DNA from: Duncaniella muris
GTDB taxonomy: Bacteria > Bacteroidota > Bacteroidia > Bacteroidales > Muribaculaceae
Assembly: GCF_003024805.1 (NCBI RefSeq)
Contig: NZ_PUEC01000012.1
Location: forward strand, 31,500 to 95,499
DNA length: 64,000 bases
Direction of reading: 5' to 3'
Of the stretch, positions 43,511 to 53,758 are shown one piece after another. The number at the start of each line of letters is the position of its first letter. The stretch's first letter is position 1. Under the pieces are notes generated by a model. The model saw only the letters and a list, made by a program, of their open reading frames with translations. It made no database searches and was not told the origin of the DNA. The position numbers and the translations under genes were made by a program.

Positions 43511-44299
43511 CTAATTTATAGCTGATGGGATACTCCGGACTTTTGAGTTGAGGACTTCGCCGACTTTGTAGACGTAGCGGGAAGCGTCGAGGAAGAGGTT
43601 GGAGTTGACGCCGTTTTTGCGGTAGGCCTTGAGGTGGTCTGAGAGGATGCACAGGTGGCTTTTGAGACCGGAGGTGGAGGCGCCGCCGGTGCGCATGGCC
43701 ACGCAGTCAAGCGGGATGTAGCGGGTGGGGATGCGCTGGATGTAGATCAGACGAAGGAGGTGTTCAAAGTCGGCGGCGACGCGGAAGTTGATGTCGAAGC
43801 TGCCGTGGCGGTCGTAGACGCTCTTGCGGCAGTAGAAGGTGGGATGGGCGGGCTGGAAGCCGAGTTTCATCATCCAGGGGCGGAAGGTGCGGGAGGAGTA
43901 GTAGCGGACACTGCGGCTGAGATCGGAGTCGTCGACGTAGTGGACGTCGGCATAGACGGCATCGATTTCCTGATCGGCGAGTTCGGCGGCAAGGGTGGCC
44001 ACGATCGAGTCGGCGGTGAAGAAGTCATCGGAGTTGAGGATGCCGATGATGTCGCCGGTGGCCATTGCGATGCCTTTGTTCATGGCGTCGTAGATGCCGC
44101 GGTCGGGTTCGCTGACGTAGCGCAGACGGCCTTGGTAGAGAGGCTCAAGCTCACGGACGATGTCCATTGTGTTGTCTGTGGAGGCGCCGTCGACTATGAT
44201 GTGCTCGATCTGTGTGTAAGTCTGTCGCAACACTGACTCCATTGTGTCGCGCAGTGTCGCACCGCTGTTATAAGTGGCGGTGATGATGGAGATTTTCAT
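43511..44299 (-). CDS. Glycosyltransferase family 2, WcaE-like
   Basis: A 262-residue cytoplasmic GT-A enzyme that adds a sugar from a nucleotide donor to a growing surface glycan. The opening KISIITATYNSGATLRDTM, the segment EPDRGIYDAMNKGI and the metal-binding DxD equivalent in GILNSDDFF are typical of colanic-acid-type GT2 proteins. Base composition is GC-rich, like the flanking chromosome and unlike the genes from 45.3 kb on. It is 85 bases downstream of the next glycosyltransferase gene. Donor and acceptor are unknown. Confidence 0.9.
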   Translation of the reverse strand: MKISIITATYNSGATLRDTMESVLRQTYTQIEHIIVDGASTDNTMDIVRELEPLYQGRLRYVSEPDRGIYDAMNKGIAMATGDIIGILNSDDFFTADSIVATLAAELADQEIDAVYADVHYVDDSDLSRSVRYYSSRTFRPWMMKLGFQPAHPTFYCRKSVYDRHGSFDINFRVAADFEHLLRLIYIQRIPTRYIPLDCVAMRTGGASTSGLKSHLCILSDHLKAYRKNGVNSNLFLDASRYVYKVGEVLNSKVRSIPSAIN

Positions 44300-44384
44300 T
44301 GAGGTTAAATATTGTGTGTGATCAGCAAGTATGAAGAAATGTGTATTGGCAATGAGGGAGAAGGGTGACGGGGGCGGTGGCGTT

Positions 44385-45290
44385 TTAGAGGCTCACGCCA
44401 TATTCTTCGCGAAGCAGGCGGGTGATTTTTTCGGGGTCGTTGCCACATTTGCGCTTGATTTCATAGACTTTGGCATCGACAAGAGTGCGGTACCACCAGC
44501 CTTGTATGAAGGTGAAGATGAAACCTTCCTTTCCGTCACGCCATGCGCCTTTGGCGAAGTAGCGGTAGAGGAAGTAGGCAAACGATCGCCAGAACAGCGG
44601 CTTGCGGGCATAGCTGTGTTTCTTCCGCCGCTTGCTGCCGGCCTGAGTGTTGATCACGCGGCCTTCGTCTGACTGGGCGGCTCCGGTTAGCCCGATTTCG
44701 ATATCGATCAGATCGGCGGCCTCTCTGACGGCATAGTTGACATGTTTGTGACAAAACCACGAGAGATTGTTGAGGTTGTGGTCGCAAAAGTCATTCTCAA
44801 AGCAGATGTTTTCACCTTCATCAATCTGAATGTGTTCGTCCATCAGACGCTGTTCGCATTTGCCTTTGCCGAATCTGAACAGGCGCAGAAGAGTGACGGG
44901 ATAAATGCCGTGTTTCATCCACCGGTCCATGAATATGTGGCGGCGGTTGAACGAGATTCCGGATATATTTTCCGGCATGTCGGGCAGTTTTTCTTTAATT
45001 TCCTCGATGAGTTCCGGCAAGAGGTATTCATCAGCATCCAGCCGGAGCACCCATTTACCGGTAATCGGGGCGTTTTCGAGTCCCCAGTTGAACTGATAGG
45101 CGTAATTGTTGACCCATTTGTTCTGGAGGATTGTGACATTCGGGTAGCGTTTCGCTATCTCAAGCGTCCGGTCGGTTGAAAAACTGTCGATAATGAATAT
45201 TTCCTTTGCAATAGCCGACACGTTTTTCAAACAACGGTCAATGTGAAGTTCCTCATCCTTTGTGAGGATTATGACTGAAAGATCAAGCAT
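44385..45290 (-). CDS. Glycosyltransferase family 2, WaaE/KdtX-like
   Basis: A 301-residue GT2 protein beginning LDLSVIILTKDEELHIDRC, with the acidic donor site in VLRLDADEYLLPE and a Trp/Arg/Tyr-rich C-terminal region (FIFTFIQGWWYRTLVDAK). This pattern resembles WaaE/KdtX-type transferases that modify lipopolysaccharide core, but in this locus it more likely works on the polysaccharide repeat unit. Its start overlaps the end of the acetyltransferase gene by 8 bases. Composition is still close to the chromosomal average. Confidence 0.9.
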   Translation of the reverse strand: MLDLSVIILTKDEELHIDRCLKNVSAIAKEIFIIDSFSTDRTLEIAKRYPNVTILQNKWVNNYAYQFNWGLENAPITGKWVLRLDADEYLLPELIEEIKEKLPDMPENISGISFNRRHIFMDRWMKHGIYPVTLLRLFRFGKGKCEQRLMDEHIQIDEGENICFENDFCDHNLNNLSWFCHKHVNYAVREAADLIDIEIGLTGAAQSDEGRVINTQAGSKRRKKHSYARKPLFWRSFAYFLYRYFAKGAWRDGKEGFIFTFIQGWWYRTLVDAKVYEIKRKCGNDPEKITRLLREEYGVSL

Positions 45291-45828
45291 CTTTTATAAC
45301 ACGTTTCTTAATGAATTTCGCAGGATTCCCACCGACAACCGTCCACGGCTCGACGTCTTTGAAGACAGCAGCACCTGCTCCAACTACGGCATAATCTCCA
45401 ATCTTGACTCCCGGACCGACAAAAGCCCTTACAGCAACCCACGCATGAACTCCAATCACTATAGGCCATGATATCATTTCATGTCCAGGGCTTTTTATAT
45501 CATGAGTCCCAGGGCAAATAAATGACTCTTGCGAAATTGTTGCATATTCTTCAAGAGTAACCATATTGACATTGTACAAATTAACCCTGTCATCAATGCA
45601 TGCGCCCTCTTTCATTGTCAAAAACCAAGGCGCCCAAATTCTTACAGAGGCATGCACATTTGCCGTTTTATGAAGTTTAGCCCCAAACAGTCTTAGTATC
45701 ATATTTCGATATAAGCGAAACACCCGTGTCCCAAAAGGACGGAATAAGACAATATATGCTATTGCCCACAACAATCGTCCAACTTTATTTCCAAACGAAA
45801 GATGATTCTTATATTTTGGAATCTCCAT
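45283..45828 (-). CDS. WcaF-like acetyltransferase, left-handed beta-helix
   Basis: A 181-residue hexapeptide-repeat acyltransferase, predicted to O-acetylate a sugar of the surface polysaccharide. Repeats such as ANVHASVRIWAPWFL, GACIDDRVNLYNVNMV and VGPGVKIGDYAVVGAGAAVFKDV form the beta-helix, with the catalytic-type His in CPGTHDIKS. Length fits the WcaF/colanic-acid type. It marks the start, on the map, of the AT-rich part of the locus. Confidence 0.9.
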   Translation of the reverse strand: MEIPKYKNHLSFGNKVGRLLWAIAYIVLFRPFGTRVFRLYRNMILRLFGAKLHKTANVHASVRIWAPWFLTMKEGACIDDRVNLYNVNMVTLEEYATISQESFICPGTHDIKSPGHEMISWPIVIGVHAWVAVRAFVGPGVKIGDYAVVGAGAAVFKDVEPWTVVGGNPAKFIKKRVIKDA

Positions 45829-45857
45829 AATAACTTTATTGATATTATGTTACTTTA

Positions 45858-46994
45858 TTATATAAATACAAATTCTGGTTTTGGTGCTATACCAAGAATC
45901 CATTCATATAGATTTTTCATTTTAGTCCCCAATGCCTCAACAGAATAATTGCGGCGTATTAGCTCACGGCCATTTTCGCCCATTGTTTTCAACTTATTTT
46001 CCCCCAGCATGTAGGCACTAAGGATAGTCTGATTTATTGAATTTTGGTCATTTGAAATCCACCATCCGCAATTGTGCTTCGGAAGTTCCTGCCAAGGCAT
46101 TCCTGTTGATGCAATAACCGGAACTCCATGAACCAATGCTTCAGTTACAATATTTCCAAAATTTTCATAATCTGATGGAACCACCAATATTGACAATGAA
46201 TCAATCGCAGCATCCTTCTCTTTTCCTGTCAGAAAACCAGCAAACTTGACATTTGATAGGTTCAATCGGCAGACCTCATCATGAAGAAATTTTTCATAGG
46301 AGTTATCTCCACCTCCAATTATAAGGAGCTCAGCATCGTCAGGCAATTTTTCTCTAAGATCGGCCATAGCGTAAATCAGGCGTTCAATGCGTTTACGAGG
46401 GTGAACACGGCCCAAATATCCTATCCTGAATTGAGGCTTTTCGGGGATCGGTCTGTCGATCAGCCCTTCTGTCTCGATTGGGTTCGGAATTACAGCTACC
46501 GGATTTTTAAATCCAAGCGCTCGATAGTGTTCCATTTCTTCAATGCAGGTTGCCTGAACTGCCGCCGCATTACACAAAGTATGATCCTGATAAAGTCTAC
46601 GCATTATCATTTTTAATAGCCTTTTATGGGCCAAGGCCTGAGGATAAAACATCCCCCGCAACGTCACTACGTATGGCTTCCGATGTTTCATTGCATATCG
46701 GGCAAGCTGTGTTCCATGCAACATCCAGACTCCCTGGACATGATAAAGATCTGCATCTCCGATAGATTTAACTGTCTCATCATATTTAGGCACATAAGCC
46801 AATGTGCCATATTTAGGCTGTCTGTAATAAATCGGCTTGGCGGCTTTATCAATAAGTTGGTCTCCGGGATCGATAGGTGGCATTACGATATCTGTATCAA
46901 CACCTTTTTCGCGCAAGCCCTTTATTGTAAGCCATGTGCTTAAAGCCGGGCCACCAGAATGAACATTCAGATGGCCGGAATGAATTATGTGCAT
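45858..46994 (-). CDS. Glycosyltransferase family 4
   Basis: A 378-residue GT-B retaining glycosyltransferase. The N-terminal domain opens with HIIHSGHLNVHSGGPALSTW, and the C-terminal domain has FRIGYLGRVHPRKRIERLI and the donor-binding SDYENFGNIVTEALVHGVPVIAS with the ExxxxxxE pattern. It adds an unknown sugar to the repeat unit. Directly upstream is a gene-free AT-rich stretch of 240 bases that might carry a promoter, though I see no good consensus. Confidence 0.92.
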   Translation of the reverse strand: MHIIHSGHLNVHSGGPALSTWLTIKGLREKGVDTDIVMPPIDPGDQLIDKAAKPIYYRQPKYGTLAYVPKYDETVKSIGDADLYHVQGVWMLHGTQLARYAMKHRKPYVVTLRGMFYPQALAHKRLLKMIMRRLYQDHTLCNAAAVQATCIEEMEHYRALGFKNPVAVIPNPIETEGLIDRPIPEKPQFRIGYLGRVHPRKRIERLIYAMADLREKLPDDAELLIIGGGDNSYEKFLHDEVCRLNLSNVKFAGFLTGKEKDAAIDSLSILVVPSDYENFGNIVTEALVHGVPVIASTGMPWQELPKHNCGWWISNDQNSINQTILSAYMLGENKLKTMGENGRELIRRNYSVEALGTKMKNLYEWILGIAPKPEFVFI

Positions 46995-47234
46995 ATTTGT
47001 CAGAAAATATGATTAATGTATTTAACCTGTTTGATCTGCTCAATGCCCCTATTCAAAATCAACGTGAGAATTAGAGCTAAAATCAACGTTATTATCTCGC
47101 AAATAAGGCTGGAATGATGTGAAATTGTAGATGTTATAGCAGAACGAGCACCACAATTTTTTAAGAATAAGATACATATCAAAATATAATCGCCCCCTTT
47201 AGCTTAATCCAAAGCGACTATGCCGGATTATGTA
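46995..47234. other. AT-rich gap inside the polysaccharide locus
   Basis: I see no gene, terminator or convincing promoter. A 60-codon minus-strand frame here is low-complexity and has no protein character. Confidence 0.4.
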
Positions 47235-48338
47235 TTAAAGTTGACTGATAATATCATGCAATCTAAATGCCTGAGCTTGACAACTGATCTTTGCTCTATA
47301 TTCCAAATTTTTCTTCTTGGCTGTATCAAGAGTATCTTGAGAAATCAGAAACGGCATCAGTTTATCAGCAAGATCGCTTGGATTTCCAGCTTTAAACACA
47401 TCGCCTCCTTCAGACTCCTTTATAAGGCAATGAGCACCGATTCCATCACTGACAACCACAACATTACCCCTTTGAATAGCTTCATTTATTCTTATCCCCC
47501 AAGGTTCTACTCGGCCAGGAGCAACAAGTATATCTATTTGTGAAAGCAATGTTGAATATCTTTTTGAATCAAGAACCCCTTCCAATTTTACTCTATCTTC
47601 AATTCCTAATTGGCTTATCAGATTCTTAATATAATCTTGCTTTGAACCTTTACCGGTTATATGGCATACAAAGTTTTGTACCCCTTTATCCCTGACAATT
47701 GCAAGAGCTTTAACCAATATATCCACCCCCTTATAATGCTCAATCAAACCCGGACAAAGAACATGGAGTTTCCCATCGCCAGCCTGGCTATAATGGAATT
47801 CGGACTTCTCATCTGTATAATATCCGAACGGAAATACCATACGGAATCCAAAATTCCGAAATTGGTTAAGATCTCGATCCGATGAACCCGACAGACACAT
47901 TACACCCAGACTGTTTTCAGAAACCCTCCTAATTCTATACGGAAGAACAATTGACATAAAAATTGTTTTGAGCAATTTACGAAACCCTTTTTCAAGGTTA
48001 AAATATGCCTCTGACATATTTGCAAACGCAATATTATTTTCTATTGCGTAATCAATCAATTTTCGCATTCGATCAGGGTAACTGATACCATTGAACAGAT
48101 GTATTCTATCTGTGTATCTATCCAAAATCTTTTTCCCGTCCTCATGCCATTCGTCATCACTAAGTATGATGTGATTTTCAAATAGTTTACCTCCATCATC
48201 CCACCCCATAGCTTTACGAAACTCGCTCAATTTGCCAGTCACGACAATAGCCTCTTTATCAACATCTTGAGCATATGATTTCAATACATTAATCATTCCA
48301 GCACAAGGAATGTTCCACCAAAATACTACTTTTTTCAT
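47235..48338 (-). CDS. Glycosyltransferase family 4 (GT-B)
   Basis: A 367-residue GT-B enzyme. The C-terminal half is clear: LHVLCPGLIEHYKGVDILVKAL, then HITGKGSKQDYIKNLI, and the donor site VAPGRVEPWGIRINEAIQRGNVVVVSD with a conserved Glu. The N-terminal acceptor domain (MKKVVFWWNIPCAGMINVLK) is divergent, as expected. It lies 16 bases downstream of the polymerase gene. The sugar is unknown. Confidence 0.88.
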   Translation of the reverse strand: MKKVVFWWNIPCAGMINVLKSYAQDVDKEAIVVTGKLSEFRKAMGWDDGGKLFENHIILSDDEWHEDGKKILDRYTDRIHLFNGISYPDRMRKLIDYAIENNIAFANMSEAYFNLEKGFRKLLKTIFMSIVLPYRIRRVSENSLGVMCLSGSSDRDLNQFRNFGFRMVFPFGYYTDEKSEFHYSQAGDGKLHVLCPGLIEHYKGVDILVKALAIVRDKGVQNFVCHITGKGSKQDYIKNLISQLGIEDRVKLEGVLDSKRYSTLLSQIDILVAPGRVEPWGIRINEAIQRGNVVVVSDGIGAHCLIKESEGGDVFKAGNPSDLADKLMPFLISQDTLDTAKKKNLEYRAKISCQAQAFRLHDIISQL

Positions 48339-48354
48339 TCTCTAACTCTAAGAT

Positions 48355-49752
48355 TTAATATATCAGCTCTTGTTCTTCAATTTCCTCATTATCATCTACA
48401 GAATCATAAAAAGCATATAGCGCCAACATCAGATATACAAAACATGACACTAATGATCCGAACATCAGAGATCCTATAAATGACGATAATGCGGCAATCG
48501 AGAATGCAATTCCATAAATGCTATCAAACTTGTATGAATCTTTAAGTATTTGATATAGTATTAAAAAGATCCAACAATAAATACCTATACCTATGAAGCC
48601 AAAATCAACTAATGTTAAAACCAATCCGGACTGAACCGGTATCAGCGCACTACCGATTGTCTGGCCAGGGATATGAAAGGTATATTGGGATGGACCATAA
48701 CCTATAAGTTTTGATAATATATCAGGGTCAGCAAAATAATAATCCAAAATCACCCTTTCCTGGCGGTCGCCATCCATCTCATTTTGCGCACGGCCAAAAG
48801 AACGGTCATATAGAGCTTCTATAAAATTTTGATGTTCATTATTATTTTGAATTGTATCCGATGACAACATTGAATACCCTCCAAAAACGATAAGCGCACA
48901 TATTACATAAGGCGCTATCATTCTAACTAAGCCGCCCGTCGGTAAAAACAGGAAGATCAACGGAACTGCAATCGCAAAATTCATAATAACCGCTGATGAA
49001 TATGTATTAATCAACACAAATATGCCGATCAATATGACCAATAGATGATATTTCTTATTGTCAAAGCGGAAATGACCTTGTCCGAACATTACAATCAGAA
49101 CCAATACATATGGACAAACCAAAAAGCCTAAGTTTTTAGGTTCTCCACTTACTCCATATATTCGATATACAACTTCTCCACCTACTTCCGTTAAAGCTTC
49201 TAAATTAACCGATCCATTTTGACGAAGTATCGGCATAAATTCAATTCCTGCTTTCAGACACAAATAATGGAGCAATCCAAAACCTATCGCAACTTCCATT
49301 GCAAGACAATATGATGGATATGCTTTTCTAACAAATCCACTCGGCATCATACATCCATAAAACAGTAATGCAAACGAAGTTATATAAGTATAATTTGTAT
49401 TGAACAGTCGCGAAAACTTGCTTATATGCTGGGCATATTCCCCGGAAATAGCTAAAGCCAATACATCACCTAACATCAATATAATTACGAAAAATGACAT
49501 CAGAGGCCTTACGATCGAAGTTACTTCACTATCTCGCTTTTCAGATCCATACATCATAAGGCACCACATCATTCCTAATACAATAACTTTTGTCGGAAAC
49601 CAGATTGTTATCGCATACTGGTAACAGAACGTAAAAGTCATTCCCCAGAAATAGAGCTTAAGCAGGTTTAACGACTGGCGTTTGCTGACAAAGTATAATG
49701 TCAGCCCTACAAAAGTATAAAATCCGATTTTTTGCAATAAGAACCAGATCAT
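48355..49752 (-). CDS. O-antigen/capsule polymerase, Wzy-like
   Basis: A 465-residue polytopic membrane protein with about eleven to twelve hydrophobic helices and a large periplasmic loop near the C-terminus (about 315-390, with RQERVILDYYFADPDILSK and GYGPSQY), the layout of Wzy polymerases that join repeat units. Wzy proteins are very diverse in sequence, so the call rests on topology and on sharing the locus with a Wzx flippase. Its start overlaps the upstream glycosyltransferase stop by four bases. Confidence 0.8.
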   Translation of the reverse strand: MIWFLLQKIGFYTFVGLTLYFVSKRQSLNLLKLYFWGMTFTFCYQYAITIWFPTKVIVLGMMWCLMMYGSEKRDSEVTSIVRPLMSFFVIILMLGDVLALAISGEYAQHISKFSRLFNTNYTYITSFALLFYGCMMPSGFVRKAYPSYCLAMEVAIGFGLLHYLCLKAGIEFMPILRQNGSVNLEALTEVGGEVVYRIYGVSGEPKNLGFLVCPYVLVLIVMFGQGHFRFDNKKYHLLVILIGIFVLINTYSSAVIMNFAIAVPLIFLFLPTGGLVRMIAPYVICALIVFGGYSMLSSDTIQNNNEHQNFIEALYDRSFGRAQNEMDGDRQERVILDYYFADPDILSKLIGYGPSQYTFHIPGQTIGSALIPVQSGLVLTLVDFGFIGIGIYCWIFLILYQILKDSYKFDSIYGIAFSIAALSSFIGSLMFGSLVSCFVYLMLALYAFYDSVDDNEEIEEQELIY

Positions 49753-50861
49753 ACGGCGATTTCTTTTATTATCCGCATATAGTTTTCAGCAGCACGCCTA
49801 TAGCTGAACTGTCGTGCATAATCAATTAATACCTGAGATTTTGATTCATGCCGAGAAAGACGAATGATAGCATCTGCCATTTCATCAATCGAAGCAGGAT
49901 CAAATAGTATTGCATGTCCACCAGCGACTTCCGGTAAAGATGTTATGTTCGAACAAGCGACATTTACTCCCTGTGAAAAAGCTTCTATGACCGGCAATCC
50001 AAAACCTTCATACCATGACGGAAAAATCAGACCTCTACTGTTTTTAACAAGAGATTTCAAAACAGCATCATTCTGAAATGGTATGTTAACGATATCATCA
50101 TCCAATTCTTTTTTTATTTCCGACATATGATCTGCAATAGCTCCAACTAACAACAACTTTGGTAAGTCCGGATTACTTTTACGCGCCTTTTTATATGCCG
50201 CTATGAGATTAGATATATTCTTACGCCTCGAAACAAATCCCCACCAGATAAAATATGAGCGAGGAACTCCAAGCCTTTCCAACTGGCCATCTGAAGCTTC
50301 ACATGATTCATCAAACCATATGGTTGAAATGCCATTATGGATCGTTATAAGTTTATTCTTTACTTTAGGGAAAAATTCGATAACATCTCGCTTTGTATAA
50401 TCCGAAATTGTGACAATTTTTGAAAATGTCGGCAATATGTATTCCCAAGTCACTCGCCCCCAATATTTAAAAAACAGCGCATGCCGATTTGTACTTATTC
50501 CTTTTATAGTCGATAAGTCAGCCAGAGAACAGATTGTCGGGCCATGAAATCCTCTAATGTATTCCGGATTCCCAGGATTTAAGAAACACGCAACATCATT
50601 ATCAAACTCAACATATTTTAATCCCAAAAGCCGTTTCAACGCTATCACTTTACGAGAATCCTTAAAATATCGGACCTCAACATTGGGTTGGGAATTAATC
50701 TCATCATAAAAATCAGCCAAATTTTCCGGCCATGGCCTTAAAGTATAATATAGCTGAAATTGAATTTCAGGGTTTAGCTTTATAAGTTCAAGCATCATTC
50801 CCCGGACTGGGAAACCACTCGTAAAAGAAGCAAAACAATCAGCTGAGACTGCTATTTTCAT
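49749..50861 (-). CDS. Glycosyltransferase family 4 (GT-B)
   Basis: A 370-residue GT-B protein resembling WbaZ/mannosyltransferase-type enzymes: FIWWGFVSRRKNISNLIAAY, LLLVGAIADHMSEI and the donor site FPSWYEGFGLPVIEAFSQGVNV followed by EVAGGHAILFDP. These make a confident family 4 call; the sugar cannot be assigned. It begins four bases after the acyltransferase gene ends and overlaps the polymerase gene by four, so the genes from about 55 kb down to here are tightly packed. Confidence 0.92.
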   Translation of the reverse strand: MKIAVSADCFASFTSGFPVRGMMLELIKLNPEIQFQLYYTLRPWPENLADFYDEINSQPNVEVRYFKDSRKVIALKRLLGLKYVEFDNDVACFLNPGNPEYIRGFHGPTICSLADLSTIKGISTNRHALFFKYWGRVTWEYILPTFSKIVTISDYTKRDVIEFFPKVKNKLITIHNGISTIWFDESCEASDGQLERLGVPRSYFIWWGFVSRRKNISNLIAAYKKARKSNPDLPKLLLVGAIADHMSEIKKELDDDIVNIPFQNDAVLKSLVKNSRGLIFPSWYEGFGLPVIEAFSQGVNVACSNITSLPEVAGGHAILFDPASIDEMADAIIRLSRHESKSQVLIDYARQFSYRRAAENYMRIIKEIAV

Positions 50862-50865
50862 TATA

Positions 50866-51759
50866 TCAAGGAGTTAATACTTTATCTAATGGTGTGGTAT
50901 AAGTCAGAATCTTGCCAACAACAATCGATATGATTACAACCATAATAGCAATTGTAAGCACTAAGGCTAAATTAACAATAAACCAATCACTCATACGCGG
51001 AATGTAGGGGACAAAATAAAAATGCAATATATACACATTCAATGAGTATCTACCTACATACCCTATCCATCTATTACAAGGCAAATTATGTTCAAATCCT
51101 TTTATCACAAAGAATGCTATGACAGCACCACAAAGATATCCGCATACATGAAATATAAACGATATGTTAGTTGACTCCATACTATATGCCAATCCGACTA
51201 ATGCAATACATAGGAAACTACAACTCACCCATTTATTGATATTTTCCATATTATATAATCGTAATACCGATCCAGCTATAAAGCATGGAAAATACCTTGA
51301 AAGATATGGAATTACCAAAATATCATTAATACTGTCCGGTGCATATTTTGTAATTGCCAGTAAGGCGATCTCAACGATAATAGCCCCTCCAATCAGCGAC
51401 CACGTAGTACGGTATATGCCCCAAAATATTATAAACATTAGAAATAGAGCTTCCAAAAACCAATATCCATGTTTACCTGAACTAATAAAAATCTCAATAC
51501 AATTTTCTTTATAGAACATTGAGGCAGCCAGACAAGCTAAAATAAAGGGTACCAGCAGCCTGGTAAATGCTTTTTTCAAACTATCAATAAGATTGATGTT
51601 CTGCTTATATGCCAACCATCCGCTACACAAAAAGAAAATCGGGACATCAAGTTTGCACAAGAATTGAAGTCCGATATCTTGTGGCGCTCCAATATGCTGC
51701 ATAACCACCAGAATCATCGCAATTCCTTTAGCGACATCTATGAACGTTTTTCTTTCCAT
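50866..51759 (-). CDS. Acyltransferase family 3 membrane protein
   Basis: A 297-residue inner-membrane O-acyltransferase with about ten helices. The opening FIDVAKGIAMILVVMQHIG contains the Asp and His typical of the family, followed by KLDVPIFFLCSGWLAYK. It probably acetylates a sugar of this polysaccharide. Its start overlaps the stop of the neighbouring glycosyltransferase gene by 22 bases, a strong sign of translational coupling. Confidence 0.9.
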   Translation of the reverse strand: MERKTFIDVAKGIAMILVVMQHIGAPQDIGLQFLCKLDVPIFFLCSGWLAYKQNINLIDSLKKAFTRLLVPFILACLAASMFYKENCIEIFISSGKHGYWFLEALFLMFIIFWGIYRTTWSLIGGAIIVEIALLAITKYAPDSINDILVIPYLSRYFPCFIAGSVLRLYNMENINKWVSCSFLCIALVGLAYSMESTNISFIFHVCGYLCGAVIAFFVIKGFEHNLPCNRWIGYVGRYSLNVYILHFYFVPYIPRMSDWFIVNLALVLTIAIMVVIISIVVGKILTYTTPLDKVLTP

Positions 51760-52727
51760 TGCAATATTGGTTTCATCAAATACTCGCCATACAAGGATAT
51801 GAATATCGGTATAACCCGATAAACCCGATGGTTTGGAGTATAATAATTTTTAAAGAGCGACTTGTAACGGCGCATGGCTATACCAACCGAGCAGATGTTT
51901 TCTGCTGTTGCATTTTTCAATGCCAGCATCAATTGATTCAAGCCTAAAAAGGTATAAAGTCTGGCAAGATATCTTTTATCAACGATCTTCCAACGGTTAT
52001 TACCCTGTTCAATGGCAGTCAACAACTTCTCGGAAGCATTGATAAGTTTATCTGCAGGATGTCGACGCTTACTCAGAGAAGAGACTCCATTCCGATGTTC
52101 ATAGTGGTAGTCCGGACTATCACTTAGCCTGACTGACTTAACATATCGCAAATAATTCAATACAAACAAATGATCCTCATGATAAGAAAGAGTCTCGTCA
52201 AATCGAAGTTTATATTGTTCGATTATCTCCCTCGAAAATAGCTTTGCTATCGGAAAACCGTTTTCCGGCAACCGATATTTGACTATAAGGTCAACATCAT
52301 TATCCAGATTGATATTTTGACCGTCTTCATAAGAAAATGAAACAACAGAGTTTCGTTGGTCCGAATAGTCATTTATCACATTACCATAAACCACAGTGTC
52401 ATCAGCAGAACTCCTTTCTATCAGGTTCTGCAGATAAGACGGATCTACCCAATCATCACTGTCAACAAACACTACATAACGACCTTTGGCATTATCCAAG
52501 CCAATATTCCGGGCATGGCTGACACCGTTGTTTTCACTATGTATCACTTTGATACGTTGATCCTTTTCGGCATATTTATCACAAATAGCTCCCGATTGAT
52601 CCGGAGAACCATCGTCAATCAATATCAACTCCCAAGACTTAAAACTCTGATCAATGATGCTCTTAATACATTTGTCTATGTATTTTTCGACACCATATAC
52701 AGGGACTATTACTGAAACTTCAGGCAT
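51738..52727 (-). CDS. Glycosyltransferase family 2
   Basis: A 329-residue GT-A enzyme: SVIVPVYGVEKYIDKCIKSI at the N-terminus, ILIDDGSPDQSG, NNGVSHARNIGLDNAKG and the metal-binding VFVDSDDWVDP. It lies between two acyltransferase-3 genes, overlapping both. One of four GT2 proteins in the AT-rich part of this locus with the same architecture; they differ in the C-terminal acceptor region, as expected for successive sugars in one repeat unit. Confidence 0.93.
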   Translation of the reverse strand: MPEVSVIVPVYGVEKYIDKCIKSIIDQSFKSWELILIDDGSPDQSGAICDKYAEKDQRIKVIHSENNGVSHARNIGLDNAKGRYVVFVDSDDWVDPSYLQNLIERSSADDTVVYGNVINDYSDQRNSVVSFSYEDGQNINLDNDVDLIVKYRLPENGFPIAKLFSREIIEQYKLRFDETLSYHEDHLFVLNYLRYVKSVRLSDSPDYHYEHRNGVSSLSKRRHPADKLINASEKLLTAIEQGNNRWKIVDKRYLARLYTFLGLNQLMLALKNATAENICSVGIAMRRYKSLFKNYYTPNHRVYRVIPIFISLYGEYLMKPILQWKEKRS

Positions 52728-53758
52728 AGTGATTTTATCTTGTTAAAATTAAATGTCCAGTCCAGTCCACACCTGGAAAGAATTTTAGCCAAGCAGAAGG
52801 AAATAGCAATAACAATAATAGATAATGATATATATATCAGCCATATATAATCGCCATAATTATCCGGCGAAATCTCAAGATAATGAGATAACAGCACCTC
52901 CAGAATCAAAGATTGGAGGATATAAATCTCAAGCGTAAAGCGCCCCAATGCAGAAAGACGCTTAATAATTTTGATTTCTGCCGACTCAAAAAGGATCTTA
53001 AATAGCCCCAAAATGGAAATTCCACCGGAAATACCAATAATTAACTTATATAACTGTATATAATATTGGTCAATCCAATTATCTGATAACATCAGGAACA
53101 TGTTAGGATAGAGAATGTCTTTATCAAAAGAATGCAGTAAAAATAAAAAAACAATAAACGATACAATTGTGATTATAACAGTCTGTTTCTTTGATTTTAC
53201 AAATATATCTTTGACAAACATACCAGCCATTAAACTTGGAAGCATTACATTGAGCTGAAGAAACCAAAGATGAGGAATGAAAACCGTGATCTGGCTTAAA
53301 ATTAGTGAAATAGTCAACGAAATATACTTATGCCTAAAAATTTGTTGCGGAACAACCAAAAGAATTGTACAGACAAACAGGCTTTTCAAAAACCATAAGC
53401 CAAACCATAATGCCCTTGATAATGACAACTGCGAAATATCAAGGGCACCCTTTATCACATATGCAATTGTGAGCCAAAATATTGAAGGAAATATTAACTG
53501 ATATAACCGTTTAGCCAGTACACCTTTCCAATTTAGAAGTTTATTATAGTCCAACATATAACCGGAAAGCATCATGAACATCGGCATATGGAAAGAATAT
53601 ATGGCCACGAACAATGATGATTCAAGATAGTTCCCATCAAACTGTTGAATACAATGACCGTAGACAACTAACACGATGGCAAACAGCTTGACTATATCAA
53701 GCCAGATTATACGCCCTTTCGAATTTATTGGCGATTTATCAGTTTTTGAGAGAGCCAT
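52709..53758 (-). CDS. Acyltransferase family 3 membrane protein
   Basis: A 349-residue polytopic O-acyltransferase (about ten helices) opening with RIIWLDIVKLFAIVLVVYGH and FHMPMFMMLSGYML, the family landmarks. It is the second such enzyme in the locus and differs well from the first, so two distinct positions may be acylated. It overlaps the upstream glycosyltransferase gene by 34 bases; a later start is possible but no other Met precedes the first helix. Confidence 0.9.
   Translation of the reverse strand: MALSKTDKSPINSKGRIIWLDIVKLFAIVLVVYGHCIQQFDGNYLESSLFVAIYSFHMPMFMMLSGYMLDYNKLLNWKGVLAKRLYQLIFPSIFWLTIAYVIKGALDISQLSLSRALWFGLWFLKSLFVCTILLVVPQQIFRHKYISLTISLILSQITVFIPHLWFLQLNVMLPSLMAGMFVKDIFVKSKKQTVIITIVSFIVFLFLLHSFDKDILYPNMFLMLSDNWIDQYYIQLYKLIIGISGGISILGLFKILFESAEIKIIKRLSALGRFTLEIYILQSLILEVLLSHYLEISPDNYGDYIWLIYISLSIIVIAISFCLAKILSRCGLDWTFNFNKIKSLCLKFQ

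Noticed and set aside
47000..47182. 60-residue frame in the glycan locus gap
   Set aside because: Low-complexity Leu/Ile/Thr-rich translation in AT-rich intergenic DNA, without supporting context.
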